Source: Parcubacteria group bacterium CG2_30_45_37 (lineage in GTDB: Bacteria > Patescibacteriota > Patescibacteriia > Patescibacteriales > GWC2-42-12). From it: a stretch of DNA of 5,018 nucleotides. The translations under genes were made by a program, and so were the position numbers. The stretch is from NCBI GenBank assembly GCA_001873515.1, contig MNZH01000021.1, positions 1 through 5,018 on the forward strand. The letters run 5' to 3'. Below the pieces are notes generated by a model. It ran no database searches, was not told the origin of the DNA, and saw only the letters and a list, made by a program, of their open reading frames with translations. Positions 4,842 to 5,018 of this stretch are shown piece after piece; positions within the stretch are counted from its first letter, which is position 1; every line of letters begins with the position of its first letter.

Positions 4842-4864
4842 GAGCAATAATCTTATGCTAAAGT
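4836..4864 (+). promoter_or_regulatory. Predicted promoter of the divergent methyltransferase-like gene
   Basis: The same TTGCAA (4836-4841) read on the plus strand, a 17-bp spacer, and -10 TAAAGT (4859-4864) preceded by TGC, again an extended -10. The predicted start is near 4871, only about nine bases before the ATG at 4880, so the mRNA would be almost leaderless. Confidence 0.58.
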
Positions 4865-4879
4865 TAAATCAAATTATTT

Positions 4880-5018
4880 ATGAAATACTTTTTTGTCCTG
4901 GGCATAAATCCAACCTTATCTTTGGCCGAACTGGCCGCGGTTTTTAACAATGGTGAATTTTCTTTAGCGCAAAAAAATATCGCTATTATAGAAACCGAGG
5001 AATATTTAAACGCTAATA
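4880..5018 (+). CDS. N-terminus of a putative TRM11-like RNA methyltransferase (3'-truncated)
   Basis: An ATG at 4880 opens a frame of 46 codons that runs off the window without a stop. The start MKYFFVLGINPTLSLAELAA resembles the N-terminus of TRM11/TrmG10-type tRNA guanosine methyltransferases (pattern of a hydrophobic strand, Leu-Gly-x-Asn-Pro, then Leu-Ser-x-Ala-Glu), as commonly annotated in CPR genomes. The catalytic Rossmann domain with its NPPY-type motif would lie outside the window, so the activity cannot be confirmed. It is divergent from the rpsF operon and has no Shine-Dalgarno sequence. A start here is supported by the good promoter placed directly upstream. Confidence 0.6.
   Translation, partial: MKYFFVLGINPTLSLAELAAVFNNGEFSLAQKNIAIIETEEYLNAN

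Overview
The window looks like chromosomal DNA of a Candidatus Patescibacteria (CPR) bacterium, probably in the Parcubacteria-like part of that group. The reasons are the set of lineage-typical proteins (a small VirB2/TrbC-like T4SS pilin, a RodZ-like HTH plus one-membrane-segment protein, a solute-binding protein C-terminus of the CPR type), the AT-rich intergenic DNA, and the absence of a Shine-Dalgarno sequence ahead of all seven starts that lie inside the window. TGA ends both the pilin gene and recA, so the UGA=Gly code of Gracilibacteria/Absconditabacteria does not apply. The taxonomic call is inference from protein style, not from a marker search.

Left part (1-1660, + strand): the 3' end of an extracellular solute-binding protein gene; a 127-bp inverted-repeat element (416-542) of the dispersed CATTGCGAG...GAAGCAATCTC type that ends 11 bp before the next start; then a two-gene unit, T4SS-type pilin and RodZ-like protein, joined by an ATGA stop/start overlap.

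Middle (1660-2855): recA with its own promoter (TTGCCA-17-TATTAT), a hairpin at the predicted 5' end of the mRNA and no recognisable SOS box. It ends at a perfect 13-bp bidirectional terminator (2808-2840) shared with the convergent operon on the other strand.

Right part (2855-4649, - strand): a compact translation/replication operon, read rpsF (bS6) - ssb - rpsR (bS18) - efp. This is the conserved rpsF-ssb-rpsR core, with efp in the place where many bacteria have rplI (bL9). Its EF-P carries Arg at the tip of the modification loop. Ahead of rpsF is a roughly 155-nt leader with four hairpins. The last is an attenuator-like terminator directly before the start codon, with mutually exclusive alternative pairings upstream. 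This is the most interesting structure in the window: a likely ribosomal-protein autoregulatory leader, possibly using the bS6:bS18 complex.

Right edge: a divergent + strand gene (4880 onward, truncated) resembles the N-terminus of TRM11-type RNA methyltransferases. Its predicted promoter and the rpsF promoter share one self-complementary -35 hexamer (TTGCAA, 4836-4841), each with a 17-bp spacer and an identical extended -10 (TGn-TAAAGT). This would make the two transcription units compete for RNA polymerase, and the + strand mRNA would be nearly leaderless.
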